The notes under the pieces were generated by a model, which saw only the letters and a list, made by a program, of their open reading frames with translations, searched no databases and was not told the DNA's origin. A stretch of DNA of 64,000 nt, taken from assembly GCA_001464695.1 (NCBI GenBank), contig LNDQ01000114.1, forward strand, positions 1-64,000. The letters are read 5' to 3'. The translations under genes and the position numbers were made by a program. Of this stretch, positions 37,158 to 46,671 are shown in pieces. The stretch comes from Betaproteobacteria bacterium Ga0077523 (GTDB lineage: Bacteria > Pseudomonadota > Gammaproteobacteria > Burkholderiales > Ga0077523). Position 1 is the first letter of the stretch. The number at the start of each line of letters is the position of its first letter.

Positions 37158-37370
37158 GCGAGACCTCGCGGGTGTGTCGCACGCAATTGACAGGGCGCGT
37201 GGATGCCCGTGAACCGGTTTACGGCCCTGGCGCCGTCGACTTGAAGGGTTTTCGGCACCCGGCAAGCCATCGGCTGGGATCCCTCAACGTGGCGGGGCGC
37301 CCGCCGTGGCCTGGCGGGGTGCCGCACTCCAAGGTGGTGAGGCAAGGGTGATTTCGGCACCATTTCGCAT

Positions 37371-37745
37371 ATGACAGCGAAATCCGCCAGACGCCCGGGC
37401 CCCGGGCATCCGATCACGATCGAGGCCAACCCGGCTCGCGTGGTCGTGACGGTCGGCGGCCGCATCGTTGCCGACACCAGGCGTGCCTTGACGATGCGGG
37501 AAGCGGCACTGCCACCGGTGCAGTACGTACCGCGCGACGACGTGGACATGACGCTGCTGGTACGCTCGGACCACGCGACGTATTGCCCTTACAAAGGCGA
37601 TTGTTCCTACTACAGCATTCCGGTCGGCGGCGAGCGGTCAGCGAACGCAGTCTGGACCTACGAAGTGCCGTATCCTGACGTGGCTGCGATCCGGGGGTAT
37701 CTCGCTTTCTGTCCGCAACGGGTGGACGCGATCGCGCTGGCCTAG
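37371..37745 (+). CDS. DUF427 protein
   Basis: 124 residues of the DUF427 family, recognised by the YCPYKGDCSYYS motif (about 91-102) and the N-terminal IEANPARVVVTVGG strand. The function is not known. The ATG is preceded by a weak ribosome site in a 213-base gap after the divergent chemoreceptor. The Cys/Asp-rich motif suggests a metal or redox role, which is speculation. Confidence 0.85.
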   Translation: MTAKSARRPGPGHPITIEANPARVVVTVGGRIVADTRRALTMREAALPPVQYVPRDDVDMTLLVRSDHATYCPYKGDCSYYSIPVGGERSANAVWTYEVPYPDVAAIRGYLAFCPQRVDAIALA

Positions 37746-37815
37746 CCCATCGTCATGGGGGCGTGGCAGGCGCGACGATCGTCGCGGACAATCCTTCAAT
37801 GTCTGGGAGACGAAC

Positions 37816-38478
37816 ATGCTGGGAACAACGAAGCAGGCGGTGACCTTGTCGTGTGCAATCACGCTCTTGGCGTTGTCCGGGTGCCAGAGCACGGGTACGC
37901 AGGCGCCGGCCGCCGGCACCGCCACCGAAGGGCAGCCCGCTGCCCCGAAGAAGGAAGCGAAGTCGGGTAAACCGGAACTCCCCCAGGGCTACACCTGCTG
38001 CAACTTCCACCATGAGGACGACTGGATCAGCGACTCGAACTACGCGACCCTGCCGATGATTCCCCTGGGGACGCCGGCGAAGGTCGTGAGCTACGGGCGC
38101 TACCGCGTCCATACCGAGATGGGCGGCAAGAAGATGCGGCTCGGCCTCGACTACGGTCGCAAGCAGCAGACCCTGCAGGAGTGGGCGGCGAAGATGATCG
38201 TGCCCGAGGACCCGAAGGTGAAGCTCGCGACCTTCCCACCGCAGGTGCAGGATGCGATCAAACAGGGCCGCGTGGCCGTAGGGATGACCAAGGAGCAGGT
38301 GATCATGTCCGTGGGTTACCCGCTGGCCAATGAGAACCCGTCGCTGGATGCGTCCCTGTGGCGGATGTGGGTCTCCAGCTTCGGGGAGTATCAGCTTATC
38401 TGGGACCGCGACGGCAAGGTGAAGGAGATCGTGAGCGACACCTTGAGCAAGAACATCATCGAGTACCGGGCACCTTAG
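37816..38478 (+). CDS. Putative lipoprotein
   Basis: 220 residues with a lipoprotein signal (lipobox LSGC, C23) and a Pro/Ala linker, then a conserved-looking C-terminal domain with GMTKEQVIMSVGYPLAN, which resembles the repeat-like turn of BamE/SmpA-type small lipoprotein domains. No firm homology can be claimed. GGGAGACGAAC precedes the ATG. Its 3' end overlaps the convergent patatin gene by four bases. Confidence 0.78.
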   Translation: MLGTTKQAVTLSCAITLLALSGCQSTGTQAPAAGTATEGQPAAPKKEAKSGKPELPQGYTCCNFHHEDDWISDSNYATLPMIPLGTPAKVVSYGRYRVHTEMGGKKMRLGLDYGRKQQTLQEWAAKMIVPEDPKVKLATFPPQVQDAIKQGRVAVGMTKEQVIMSVGYPLANENPSLDASLWRMWVSSFGEYQLIWDRDGKVKEIVSDTLSKNIIEYRAP

Positions 38479-39746
38479 GGTTTCGCTGCGCTTTTCCCGC
38501 TCTCGAGGCGATCCATCGTGTCGCGGGGATTGATGAGCCGCGCCAGTTCCTCGACCGTGTCCGGTGCTTTCTGGGTGAACCAGGCTTCGCCCGCCCGGGC
38601 ACGCTGGTAGCCGAGCTGGTAGAGCTGTTCCATCTCGGCGTTGTCGAAGAGCAGCGAGTTGTCGGACAGTTCGAAGTCGGGCGGGATGAACGCGATGTGG
38701 AAGTCCGCCCGATTGGATAGCGCGGTGACCCACAGGCGGTAGACGCTGTTGAGGAGGGTCTGCCGCATCAGCGTGTCGATGCTGGCACCAGCGATCGACA
38801 TGGTGCGGCCCTTCACCGGGCTGTACCGCACCCGCCCATGAATGCGATCGTTGTTGAGCAGGTAGAGCATCGGGCGCACGTGGCTCGCGTCCACGCCTTC
38901 GGCGCGCAGCGCTTCCTGCCATTCATCCACGAAGTCGTAGAAGAACACGGTCTGTCGCAAGCCGCCGTCCGCATGCATCTGCGTGTAACGCGTGCCGTCG
39001 GGGCGCTCGACCTCGAAGTACACGGGTGGGAACGCGATGGGAAACGCGGCAGAAGCCCGAATGACGTCGCGGTAGCGCTGCACCTTGTCCGGTCGATCGC
39101 TGGCGGCGATGGCGCCCATGTCCCAGACGGTGAAGGTGTTTGCATCGAGACTGGTGGTGCCGATGTACAAGCGCCGGCCCTTCGCGTGTTCCTCGGCCAC
39201 TCGCCGCACGATGTCTTCGGTCAGCAATGCGCTCAGGGTTGCGCGGAGCGGCGCCGTGTCGAGCAGCGCGTCGTCATTGAAGGCGGCGAGCTTGCCGCGC
39301 GCCTTGAAGACGTCCTCGTTCCTGGTGCGGCGATAGAGCTGCAGTCCCTCGTCGAAGGCCGTGCCGAGGAATGCGTGCGTGGCCATCAAGGCGCCGGTGG
39401 AGATGCCGGTGACGACATCGAACTCGGGGCGGTCGCCGTGCTCCGACCATCCGGTCAGTAGCCCGGCACCATAGGCGCCACGGGAGCCGCCGCCGGAAAT
39501 CGCCAGCACCCGATACGCCACGATGCCTTGGTCGGTCTCGGCGAGCTTGGCCGCGACGCGGGTGCGCAATGCGGCACTCATGGCATCCCGACGGTCGCTC
39601 CGGTCGGACGCGGACCCTCGCTCCAGAGTCACCGCGCCCCAGGGCAGGACTACCGGCTCACCCTTGACGGGGGGCGTGGGCCGCTGGGTGCCGGAGCAAG
39701 CACCGACCAGTAGCGGTATCACAAGCACCTTCCAGAACTGCACCAT
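38475..39746 (-). CDS. Patatin-like phospholipase, lipoprotein
   Basis: 423 residues. A lipoprotein signal (C17 in LVGAC) followed by a patatin domain: oxyanion motif GGGSRG (85-90), nucleophile S116 in GISTG, and the catalytic aspartate in ADGG near residue 258. Patatin phospholipases release fatty acids from phospholipids; this one would act at the outer membrane or periplasm. The ATG at 39746 has GGAGG nine bases upstream. No partner gene is obvious; the MoxR gene upstream is on the same strand 59 bases away. Confidence 0.88.
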   Translation of the reverse strand: MVQFWKVLVIPLLVGACSGTQRPTPPVKGEPVVLPWGAVTLERGSASDRSDRRDAMSAALRTRVAAKLAETDQGIVAYRVLAISGGGSRGAYGAGLLTGWSEHGDRPEFDVVTGISTGALMATHAFLGTAFDEGLQLYRRTRNEDVFKARGKLAAFNDDALLDTAPLRATLSALLTEDIVRRVAEEHAKGRRLYIGTTSLDANTFTVWDMGAIAASDRPDKVQRYRDVIRASAAFPIAFPPVYFEVERPDGTRYTQMHADGGLRQTVFFYDFVDEWQEALRAEGVDASHVRPMLYLLNNDRIHGRVRYSPVKGRTMSIAGASIDTLMRQTLLNSVYRLWVTALSNRADFHIAFIPPDFELSDNSLLFDNAEMEQLYQLGYQRARAGEAWFTQKAPDTVEELARLINPRDTMDRLESGKSAAKP

Positions 39747-39805
39747 GGTCCCGGTCCTCCAGGTTGGGGCGACGCCCGACGCGTGCGCCCTCAAGCGAAC
39801 TGCGA

Positions 39806-40726
39806 TCAGCCCGTGTTCTCGACGCCGGCTCGCACGTCCTCCAGCAAGCGCGCGGCCTCGCTACCTTTCACCCGCGCGATGTCGTCCTGGTACTTGAGCA
39901 GGACGCCCAGGGTGTTGTCGATGACTTCGGGGTCGAGCGAGGTCTGATCGAGTTCGGTCAGCGCGTCGGACCAGTCGATGGTTTCCGCGACACCCGGTGC
40001 CTTGAACAGATCCATGGCCCGCAACGCGTGTACAAAGGCCACGACTTCGTCGGACAGCCGTGCCGCGGCGTGCGGCACCTTGCGCGCGAGGATCTCGCGC
40101 TCGCGCACGGCCGACGGGTAGTCGACCCAGTGATAGAGGCAGCGACGCTTCACGGCATCGTGGATCTCGCGCGTGCGATTCGACGTGACGATCACGATGG
40201 GCGGCTCGGGCGCCTTGATGGTGCCGAGCTCGGGGATGGTGATCTGGAAGTCGGACAGGACTTCGAGGAGGTAGGCTTCGAAGGGCTCGTCGGTGCGGTC
40301 GAGTTCGTCGATGAGCAGCACCGGGGCCTTGCCGGGCTCGCCTTGCAGCGCCTGCAGCAGCGCGCGGCGGATCAGGAACGGTTCGGAGTAGATGTTCCGG
40401 GCGAGCGCGTCGCGTGTGGCGCCGCCGGCGGCTTCGGCAAGGCGGATCTCGATCATCTGCCGCGCGTAGTTCCACTCGTAGACGGCGGAGGCGATGTCGA
40501 GGCCTTCGTAGCACTGCAGCCGGATGAGCGGCCGGTCCAGCGTGTGCGCCAGGACTTTCGCGATCTCGGTCTTGCCCACCCCGGCCTCACCCTCGAGGAA
40601 CAAGGGGCGTCCCATGCGCAGAGCCAGGAACACGGCCGTGGCGAGGCCGCGCTCGGCGATGTAGTCGCCACGGGCGAGCAGAGCCGCGGTGGCGTCGATG
40701 GTTTCGGGCAGGCCGGAGGCTGTCAT
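39806..40726 (-). CDS. MoxR-family AAA ATPase (CoxD-like)
   Basis: 306 residues. P-loop GEAGVGKT (46-53), Walker B LLIDE (137-141), sensor region VTSNRTREIHDAVKRRC, all typical of MoxR chaperone-type AAA proteins. Together with CoxE-like VWA proteins it helps mature molybdenum hydroxylases. It is the last gene of a minus-strand set coxS-coxM-moxR; coxE is about 11 kb away at 27267, in the other locus. The two loci probably share maturation factors. Confidence 0.9.
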   Translation of the reverse strand: MTASGLPETIDATAALLARGDYIAERGLATAVFLALRMGRPLFLEGEAGVGKTEIAKVLAHTLDRPLIRLQCYEGLDIASAVYEWNYARQMIEIRLAEAAGGATRDALARNIYSEPFLIRRALLQALQGEPGKAPVLLIDELDRTDEPFEAYLLEVLSDFQITIPELGTIKAPEPPIVIVTSNRTREIHDAVKRRCLYHWVDYPSAVREREILARKVPHAAARLSDEVVAFVHALRAMDLFKAPGVAETIDWSDALTELDQTSLDPEVIDNTLGVLLKYQDDIARVKGSEAARLLEDVRAGVENTG

Positions 40727-40766
40727 GGATCTGGGCCTCCGGTCGACCGGAGGAATCGTCTTGCGG

Positions 40767-41567
40767 TCAGCGACCGAGTGCCTGCTCCACGGCTCGTCGG
40801 GCGATCACCGACACGAGATGCGCACGATACTCGGCGGAGGCATGCATGTCGCCATTGAGGGCCGACGCGTCCACGGCTACGCTCTTCAACGCCTCGGCGG
40901 AGAAGCTTGCGGACAACGCCTTCTCCATGGACGGCACACGGAAGACGCTCGGGCCTGCACCGGTGACAGCCACGCGAACGCCGGTACTGCCTTCGCTCAC
41001 GAACACGCCGACGATGGCGTAGCGCGATGCCGGGTTCGGGAATTTCACGTACCCGGCACGTTTCGGAATCGGAAACGATACGCCGGTGATGATCTCGCCC
41101 GCTTCCAGCGCGGTCTCGTACATCCCGCGGAAGAAGTCGTCAGCAGCGATGCGCCGCTTCTGCGTGATGACGGTCGCCCCCAATCCCACCAGCGCCGCGG
41201 GATAGTCGGCGGCTGGATCGTTGTTGGCGACGGAGCCGCCGAGGGTGCCCACGTTGCGGACCATGCGATCACCGATACCCTCCGCGAGGTGCGCGAGCGC
41301 GGGAATCTTGCCGCGAACGTCCGCCGAGGCCGCCACCGCGGCGTGCGTGGTCATCGCACCGATGACAAGGTTGCCACCGTCGACCTTGATGCCGCGCAAC
41401 TCGGCGATGGCTCCGAGATCCACCAGATCGCTGGGGGCAGCGAGACGCAGCTTCATCGCCGCGATGAGGGTCTGGCCGCCGGCGAGCAGCTTGCCGTCGG
41501 CGGCGGCGCCGAGTTTTGTCGCGGCGTCGGCCAGGCTCGAAGCCTTGTGATAGGTGAATGTGTACAT
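40767..41567 (-). CDS. coxM: Molybdenum hydroxylase FAD subunit (second CoxM-like)
   Basis: 266 residues, with FAD motifs AGGQTL (29-34) and TLGGS (108-112). It matches the coxM at 23957 closely along its length and has the same domain order. It lies between coxS (upstream, 16 bases) and moxR, and belongs to the second molybdenum hydroxylase locus whose large subunit is frameshifted. Confidence 0.92.
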   Translation of the reverse strand: MYTFTYHKASSLADAATKLGAAADGKLLAGGQTLIAAMKLRLAAPSDLVDLGAIAELRGIKVDGGNLVIGAMTTHAAVAASADVRGKIPALAHLAEGIGDRMVRNVGTLGGSVANNDPAADYPAALVGLGATVITQKRRIAADDFFRGMYETALEAGEIITGVSFPIPKRAGYVKFPNPASRYAIVGVFVSEGSTGVRVAVTGAGPSVFRVPSMEKALSASFSAEALKSVAVDASALNGDMHASAEYRAHLVSVIARRAVEQALGR

Positions 41568-41583
41568 GACGGACTGTTCCGGA

Positions 41584-42063
41584 TCAGGGGGTGCCGCGCA
41601 TCGCCTTGGCGCCGGCGATCACCGATTGCACGATGTTGTGGTAGCCGGTGCAGCGGCACAGGTTGCCGTCGAGGGCTTCGCGTACTTGCGTCTCGGTCGG
41701 AACGGCGTTCACGCCCACGAAATCGATGGCGCTCATCACCATGCCCGGTGTACAGAAGCCGCATTGCAGGCCGTGGTGTTCGCGGAAGGCGGCCTGCATC
41801 GGGTGGAGGGTTCCATCGGCCGGTGACACGCCTTCGATGGTCACCACCTTGCTACCCTGAGCCTGCAGTGCCAATAAATTGCAGGCTTTCACGGCCTTGC
41901 CGTCGAGGTGCACGGTACAGGCGCCGCATTGGGCCGTGTCGCAACCCACGTGGGTGCCCGTGAGGTTCAAGTGCTCGCGCAGGAAATCGACCAGCAGGGT
42001 GCGCGCCTCGACTGAGGCGGTCACCGGCTTGCCGTTGACGGTGAGGGACAACGAGACAGCCAT
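41584..42063 (-). CDS. coxS: Molybdenum hydroxylase 2Fe-2S subunit (second CoxS-like)
   Basis: 159 residues. Ligands C41, C46, C49 and C61 for the N-terminal cluster, C101, C104, C136 and C138 for the second. It is divergent from the large-subunit gene with a 242-base gap that also holds a GC palindrome. The ATG is preceded by a good GGGAGA ribosome site. Sequence is intact and parallel to coxS at 20867. Confidence 0.92.
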   Translation of the reverse strand: MAVSLSLTVNGKPVTASVEARTLLVDFLREHLNLTGTHVGCDTAQCGACTVHLDGKAVKACNLLALQAQGSKVVTIEGVSPADGTLHPMQAAFREHHGLQCGFCTPGMVMSAIDFVGVNAVPTETQVREALDGNLCRCTGYHNIVQSVIAGAKAMRGTP

Positions 42064-42305
42064 TTCGAGGGTCTCCCTTGGGATGCGGGGCGCCAGGGTC
42101 AGTCAGCGCGACAGCCTCTAATGCTAGTGGAGCGCCTGCGGCCGACGCAAACGGAATCGCGGGTCTTTTGCGACCGCGGCCGGTGGCATAGACTCACCGG
42201 ATAGCGAGGGTACCGATTGGCCATGCGCGATCCCGCGCAGCCCTCACCCCCCAAGCCCCTCTCCCGGGGGAAGAGGGGACGACATCTCTTCTGGAGGAAT
42301 CTCAT

Positions 42306-44578
42306 ATGACCCGATTCGGCATCGGCCAGGCTGTGACGCGCCGCGAAGATCAGCGCCTTCTGACCGGGACCGGTCGCTATGTGTTGCCTTCGTCCGCTCG
42401 CCCCACGCCCACGCCCGGATCGTATCGGTGGATGCGAGCGCGGCGAAGTCCGCGCCGGGCGTGCTGGCGGTCTATTCCGGCGCCGACCTGCTGGCCGACG
42501 GCATCGGCTGCTTCCCGATCGGCGCCGGGCTCAAGAACGCCGCGGGCGAACCCATGGACGCGCCGCCTTTCTATCCGCTGGCGACGGACGCTGCGCGGTT
42601 CGTCGGGCAGGCTGTGGCCGCCGTCGTGGCCGAGTCGCGGCTGCAGGCAGAAGATGCCATCGAGCAGGTCGCCGTGGAGTATGAAGAACTGCCCGTGGTC
42701 GCTTCCCTCGAGGCCGCCCAGGCCAAGGATGCGCCTCAACTCTGGTCCAAAGCGCCCGGCAACGTGGCGGCCCAGAGCGAGTTCGGCGACAAGGCGGCGT
42801 GCGATGCGGCCTTCGCCAAGGCCCACCACGTCACCAAACTCGCGTTCTACAACCAGCGCCTGGTGCCCGTCAGCATGGAGCCGCGTGGCACCGTCGCCGA
42901 GTTCGACACAGCATCGGGCCGGCTCGTCGTGCACACGAGCTGCCAGAACCCGGCGGGTCTGCAGGGTACCTTGGCCGACGCGATCTTCAAGATTCCGAAG
43001 GACAAGGTGCGCGTGAAGGTCGGCGACGTCGGTGGCGGCTTCGGCATGAAGACGCTGCTGTATGCGGAAGATGCCGTGTGCGCGTACGCGGCGCGCAAGC
43101 TCGGGCGCCCGGTGCAGTGGCGTGCGAGCCGCAGTGAAGAGTTCCTCACCTCGTCGCACGGGCGCGACCAGACCAACGCGGCCGAGCTCGCGTTCGACGC
43201 GAACGGCAAGGTCCTCGGATTCCGCATCGAGATCGTCGGCAACGTGGGTGCCTACGCGAGCACGCCGGGCGCGGTCATTCACGTCGCGATCGGGCCGAAG
43301 GTCATCACCGGCGTGTATCACATCCCGGCGCTGCACCTGAAATCGAAGGCGCTGCTCACCAACACCAACGTCGTGTCGGCCTATCGTGGTGCCGGCCGCC
43401 CGGAGGCCATCTACCTCGTCGAGCGGCTGATGGATCAGGCGGCGGCCGAGATGAAGATCGACCCGGCCGAACTACGCCGACGCAATCTGATCCAGCCCAC
43501 CCAGATGCCCTATACGACACCCATGGGCGAGAAGTTCGACAGCGGCAATTTCCCGCACATGCTCGATCGCATCCTGCAGGCGTCCGACTGGGCCGGCTTC
43601 GAGAAGCGGCGCGCCGAATCCAAGGCTCGCGGCAAGCTGCGCGGCCGCGCGTTGTCGACGTTTCTCGAATGGACCGGCGTCGTGCACGAGGAAACCATCG
43701 ATCTGCATGTGGATGCCGACGGCAAGATCCGCATCTTCACGGCCATGCAGGCCATGGGGCAGGGCATCGAGACGAGCTACCTGCAGATCGTCGCCGACAC
43801 GCTGGGCATCGACCCCGGGCACATCGAGATCGTGCAGGGTGACAGCGACGTCGCGCAGGGCCTGGGCAGCATGGGCAGCCGTTCGCTGTACATCGGCGGC
43901 TCGGCGATGCTGACGGCTTCGAAGCAGACCATCGACAAGGGCCGTGAGCTGGCCGCCGACGCCCTCGAGGCCTCCGGTGGCGACATCGAGTATCGCGACG
44001 GCAAGTTCGTCGTGGCCGGCACCGACGTGGCCATCGGCCTCTTCGATCTTGCCGGCAAGCAGCCTGAGCGGCGCATCGTCATCAAGACCCTGCAGAAGGT
44101 CGATGGCCCGTCGTGGCCCAACAGCGGTCACGTGTGCGAGGTGGAGGTGGACCCGGAGACCGGCGTCACCAGGATCGTCAAGTACACGACAGTCGATGAC
44201 GTAGGCCGCGTGATCAACCCTCTGATCGTAGCGGGCCAGGTGCACGGCGGCATCGCGCAGGCCGTAGGCCAGGCGCTGATGGAAGACGCGCGTTACGACC
44301 CGGACAGCGGGCAGTTGCTGACCGGCTCGCTGCTCGACTACTGCGTGCCGCGCGCCGACGACCTGCCGAACATCGCGACATTCACCGACGAGAGCACGCC
44401 GTGCAAGGTCAATCCGCTCGGCGCGAAGGGAGTGGGTGAACTCGGGACGGTGGGCGGGACGCCGACGGTGATCAATGCATTGCTCGACGCACTGCGGCCG
44501 CTGGGTGTGAAGCATCTCGAGATGCCCGCGACGTCCGAGCGGGTGTGGCGGGCGCTCAAGGAAGCGAAAGCGGCGTGA
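42306..44578 (+). pseudogene. coxL: Molybdenum hydroxylase large subunit (second CoxL-like), frameshifted near its start
   Basis: The ATG at 42306 has a strong GGAGG and reads MTRFGIGQAVTRREDQRLL up to GRYV, then the frame changes at about 42384. The other frame continues [11 protein letters not shown] and stays intact to 44578 (716 codons after a GTG at 42428), with form II loop AYRGAGR and a GVGELG catalytic Glu. By comparison with the copy at 21519 about 31 bases are missing, which removes some 11 residues of the hammerhead domain. As written the protein cannot be made in full. It is either a young pseudogene or a sequence error; the intact remainder and ribosome site favour recent damage or error. 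Confidence 0.8.
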
Positions 44579-44590
44579 GACTGCGAGGCG

Positions 44591-45685
44591 CTACGTCAGC
44601 ATCGCGCTGACGTAACGCCCGATCGCCAGGCTCGCCGTAAGCCCGGGCGACTCGATGCCGAACAGATTCACGAGCCCCGGCACGCCATGCTGCCGCGGGC
44701 CGTCGATGCGGAAGTCGGCGGCCGGCTCCTTCGGCCCCGAGATCTTCGGACGGATTCCGGTATAGGCGGGCGACAATGCGCCATCCTTGAGTCCCGGGTA
44801 GTAGCGCCGGATCGCCTCGTAGAACAGCGGTTCGCGCGAGTAGTCGAACGTGTAGTCGACGCCGTCGATCCATTCCACGTCGGGGCCGAAGCGCGCCTGG
44901 CCCGCGAGGTCGAGGGTGACATGGACGCCTAGGTGCGCGTGCGTAGCGACGGGATAGACCAGCCGATGGAACGGTGAGCGACCGGTCAGAGAGTAGTAGT
45001 GCGCCTTCGCGAAATATTGTGGCGGCACGTGGGCGGCCGGCAGGCCGACGAGCTTGCGCGCGACCTCCGGCGCAAACAGGCCCGCGGAATTCACCACTGT
45101 GTTGCACAGGAGGTTCATGGGTTCGGCGCCGCCGACGGCCAGCTCGATGCCATCGCCGGTGACGGCGCCCCGTTCCACCGGACTGTGAAACACGATGCTC
45201 GCGCCATGATTCTCGGCGTCGCCCTGAAACGCGAGCATCAGCCCGTGGCTGTCGATGATGCCGGTCGAGGGTGAGAGGAAACCGGCGACGCAGCGCACTT
45301 CCGGTTCGAGTTCGCGCAGTTCCTCGATGCCTAGCCAACGCAGATCGGTGACACCATTGGCGTTGGCCTTCTCGACGTAGGAGCGCACGGCGGGGATCTC
45401 GTCGTCCGCGGTGGCGACGATGATCTTGCCGATGCGCTGATGCGCGATGCCCCGCTCGGCGCAGTAGTCGTACAGCAGGTGCTTGCCTTCGACACAGAAG
45501 CGCGCCTTGAGCGAGCCCTTCGGGTAATAGAGGCCGGCATGGATGACTTCGGAATTGCGCGAGCTGGTGTGTTCGCCGATGCCGGCCTCGGCTTCGAGCA
45601 CGATCACTTCGCGACCGGCCATGGCGAGTTCGCGCGCGATGGCAAGGCCGACGACACCGGCGCCGATGACGGCGCAGTCGATGGA
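44591..45685 (-). CDS. FAD-dependent oxidoreductase (LhgO-like), canonical start codon not visible
   Basis: Member of the DAO/L-2-hydroxyglutarate oxidase family. The FAD motif [10 protein letters not shown] (in frame, before 45622) and [16 protein letters not shown] are typical; the C-terminus carries [14 protein letters not shown]. The reading frame is open from the usual IDCAVIGAG start but has no ATG, GTG or TTG between the FAD motif and a stop upstream; the first ATG (45622) would cut off the FAD motif. A family A repeat abuts exactly where the start should be. Translation might begin at a rare codon or the gene may be inactive. Family members oxidise 2-hydroxy acids to the keto acid. 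Confidence 0.75.
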   Translation of the reverse strand, partial: SIDCAVIGAGVVGLAIARELAMAGREVIVLEAEAGIGEHTSSRNSEVIHAGLYYPKGSLKARFCVEGKHLLYDYCAERGIAHQRIGKIIVATADDEIPAVRSYVEKANANGVTDLRWLGIEELRELEPEVRCVAGFLSPSTGIIDSHGLMLAFQGDAENHGASIVFHSPVERGAVTGDGIELAVGGAEPMNLLCNTVVNSAGLFAPEVARKLVGLPAAHVPPQYFAKAHYYSLTGRSPFHRLVYPVATHAHLGVHVTLDLAGQARFGPDVEWIDGVDYTFDYSREPLFYEAIRRYYPGLKDGALSPAYTGIRPKISGPKEPAADFRIDGPRQHGVPGLVNLFGIESPGLTASLAIGRYVSAMLT

Positions 45686-45740
45686 GGGGGCGTACGCCCC
45701 TTCCCCCAGCTAAGCTGGGGGAAGGTTGGGATGGGGGCAG
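45686..45740. repeat. Dispersed palindromic repeat, family A (copy 5)
   Basis: CCCCTTCCCCCAGC...GCTGGGGGAAGG hairpin ending GGGATGGGGGCA, directly at the 5' end of the FAD oxidoreductase frame. The same element at 265-305 matches it closely. Confidence 0.75.
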
Positions 45741-45804
45741 CGGTACACGTTGGTACGCACATGCCCCGGTGAAGAGCGAGAGTGCAGCCGTCGAAGGTCG
45801 ACGC

Positions 45805-45839
45805 AAAAAACCCTCCCCCGTATGAACGAGGGAGGGTTT
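45805..45839 (-). terminator. Rho-independent terminator
   Basis: On the minus strand a stem AAACCCTCCC/GGGAGGGTTT with a short loop runs into TTTTTT (45805-45810 as A's on the plus strand). It lies downstream of the Tpx gene and upstream of the FAD oxidoreductase and is a good terminator for tpx. Confidence 0.85.
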
Positions 45840-45888
45840 CGGGGCAGAGGTACGTCGTTACCGCCACATCAAATGCCGGCGAGTTGCC

Positions 45889-46518
45889 TTACAGGAGTTC
45901 CCTGGCCGCCTTCATCGCCGCCTGCATGTCGGGCAACGCGGTGATCTCCGGCACCACCTGGATATAGCGCACGATGTTGTCCTTGTCGGTGACGATGACC
46001 GCACGGGCAAGCAATCCGATGGGTGCGATATTGAGGCCGTTCTTGTCGCCGAACTCGCGCATGTTGTAGTCGGAGAGGAAGGTCACGTTCTTGATCTTGG
46101 CCTCCTTGGCGAAGCGGCCCTGCGCAAACGGCAGGTCACGGCTCACGGTGATCATCTCCACCTGCTTGTCGAGCCCCTTGTTGTCCTCGGACAACTGATG
46201 GGTCTGCTTCTCGCAGGTCTTGGTGTCCACGGAGGGCACGACGCTGATGATGCGGACCTTGCCGGTGGGTTGGCCGATATCGACCGGCTTCATGTCGCCA
46301 CCCACCACCATGGCCGAGGGCATCGGCTTGCCGATCTCCACCACGCCGGAGCCGGAGAGCGGCAGCTTCGTATCCTTCTTCATCGTGACGAAGTTTCCGT
46401 CGCCAGGGCTGACAGTGCCCTTGTCTACCGGCAGATCGGCCTGGACCGAATCAGCGGCCTGGACGGCGACGCTCGCGCACAGTGCGGCGGCCAACAGCGA
46501 TAACATTGTTCGTGACAT
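45889..46518 (-). CDS. Tpx-like thiol peroxidase, exported, without resolving cysteine
   Basis: 209 residues. N-terminal signal peptide (about 1-21), then a peroxiredoxin fold of the Tpx type. The peroxidatic cysteine is C102 in PSVDTKTC. The resolving cysteine of typical Tpx (RFC, 35 residues on) is replaced by Ala137 (RFAKEA). C102 is the only cysteine after the signal peptide. It would act as a 1-Cys peroxidase in the periplasm, with reduction by an outside thiol. A terminator follows. The gene is divergent from the DUF3025 gene. Confidence 0.85.
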   Translation of the reverse strand: MSRTMLSLLAAALCASVAVQAADSVQADLPVDKGTVSPGDGNFVTMKKDTKLPLSGSGVVEIGKPMPSAMVVGGDMKPVDIGQPTGKVRIISVVPSVDTKTCEKQTHQLSEDNKGLDKQVEMITVSRDLPFAQGRFAKEAKIKNVTFLSDYNMREFGDKNGLNIAPIGLLARAVIVTDKDNIVRYIQVVPEITALPDMQAAMKAARELL

Positions 46519-46671
46519 GGTGATCTCCTCGCTTCAGGTTAGGGGCGCCCCCCGGGAATCGCACCGCATCAGCGGTGGACCCGCGCGGCGGTCGTCGATG
46601 CCGGCGTTTCGCGGAATGCCGATTGTAGTACGCGGGTTCAGCCGATTCGGTTGTGTTTCACAGAGTCGCCG

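Noticed and set aside
42241-42279. A further family A repeat upstream of coxL at 42306
   Set aside because: CCCCTCTCCC/GGGGGAAGAGGGG forms a hairpin, but the TTGCCCCCATCCC ends are missing; only general resemblance.
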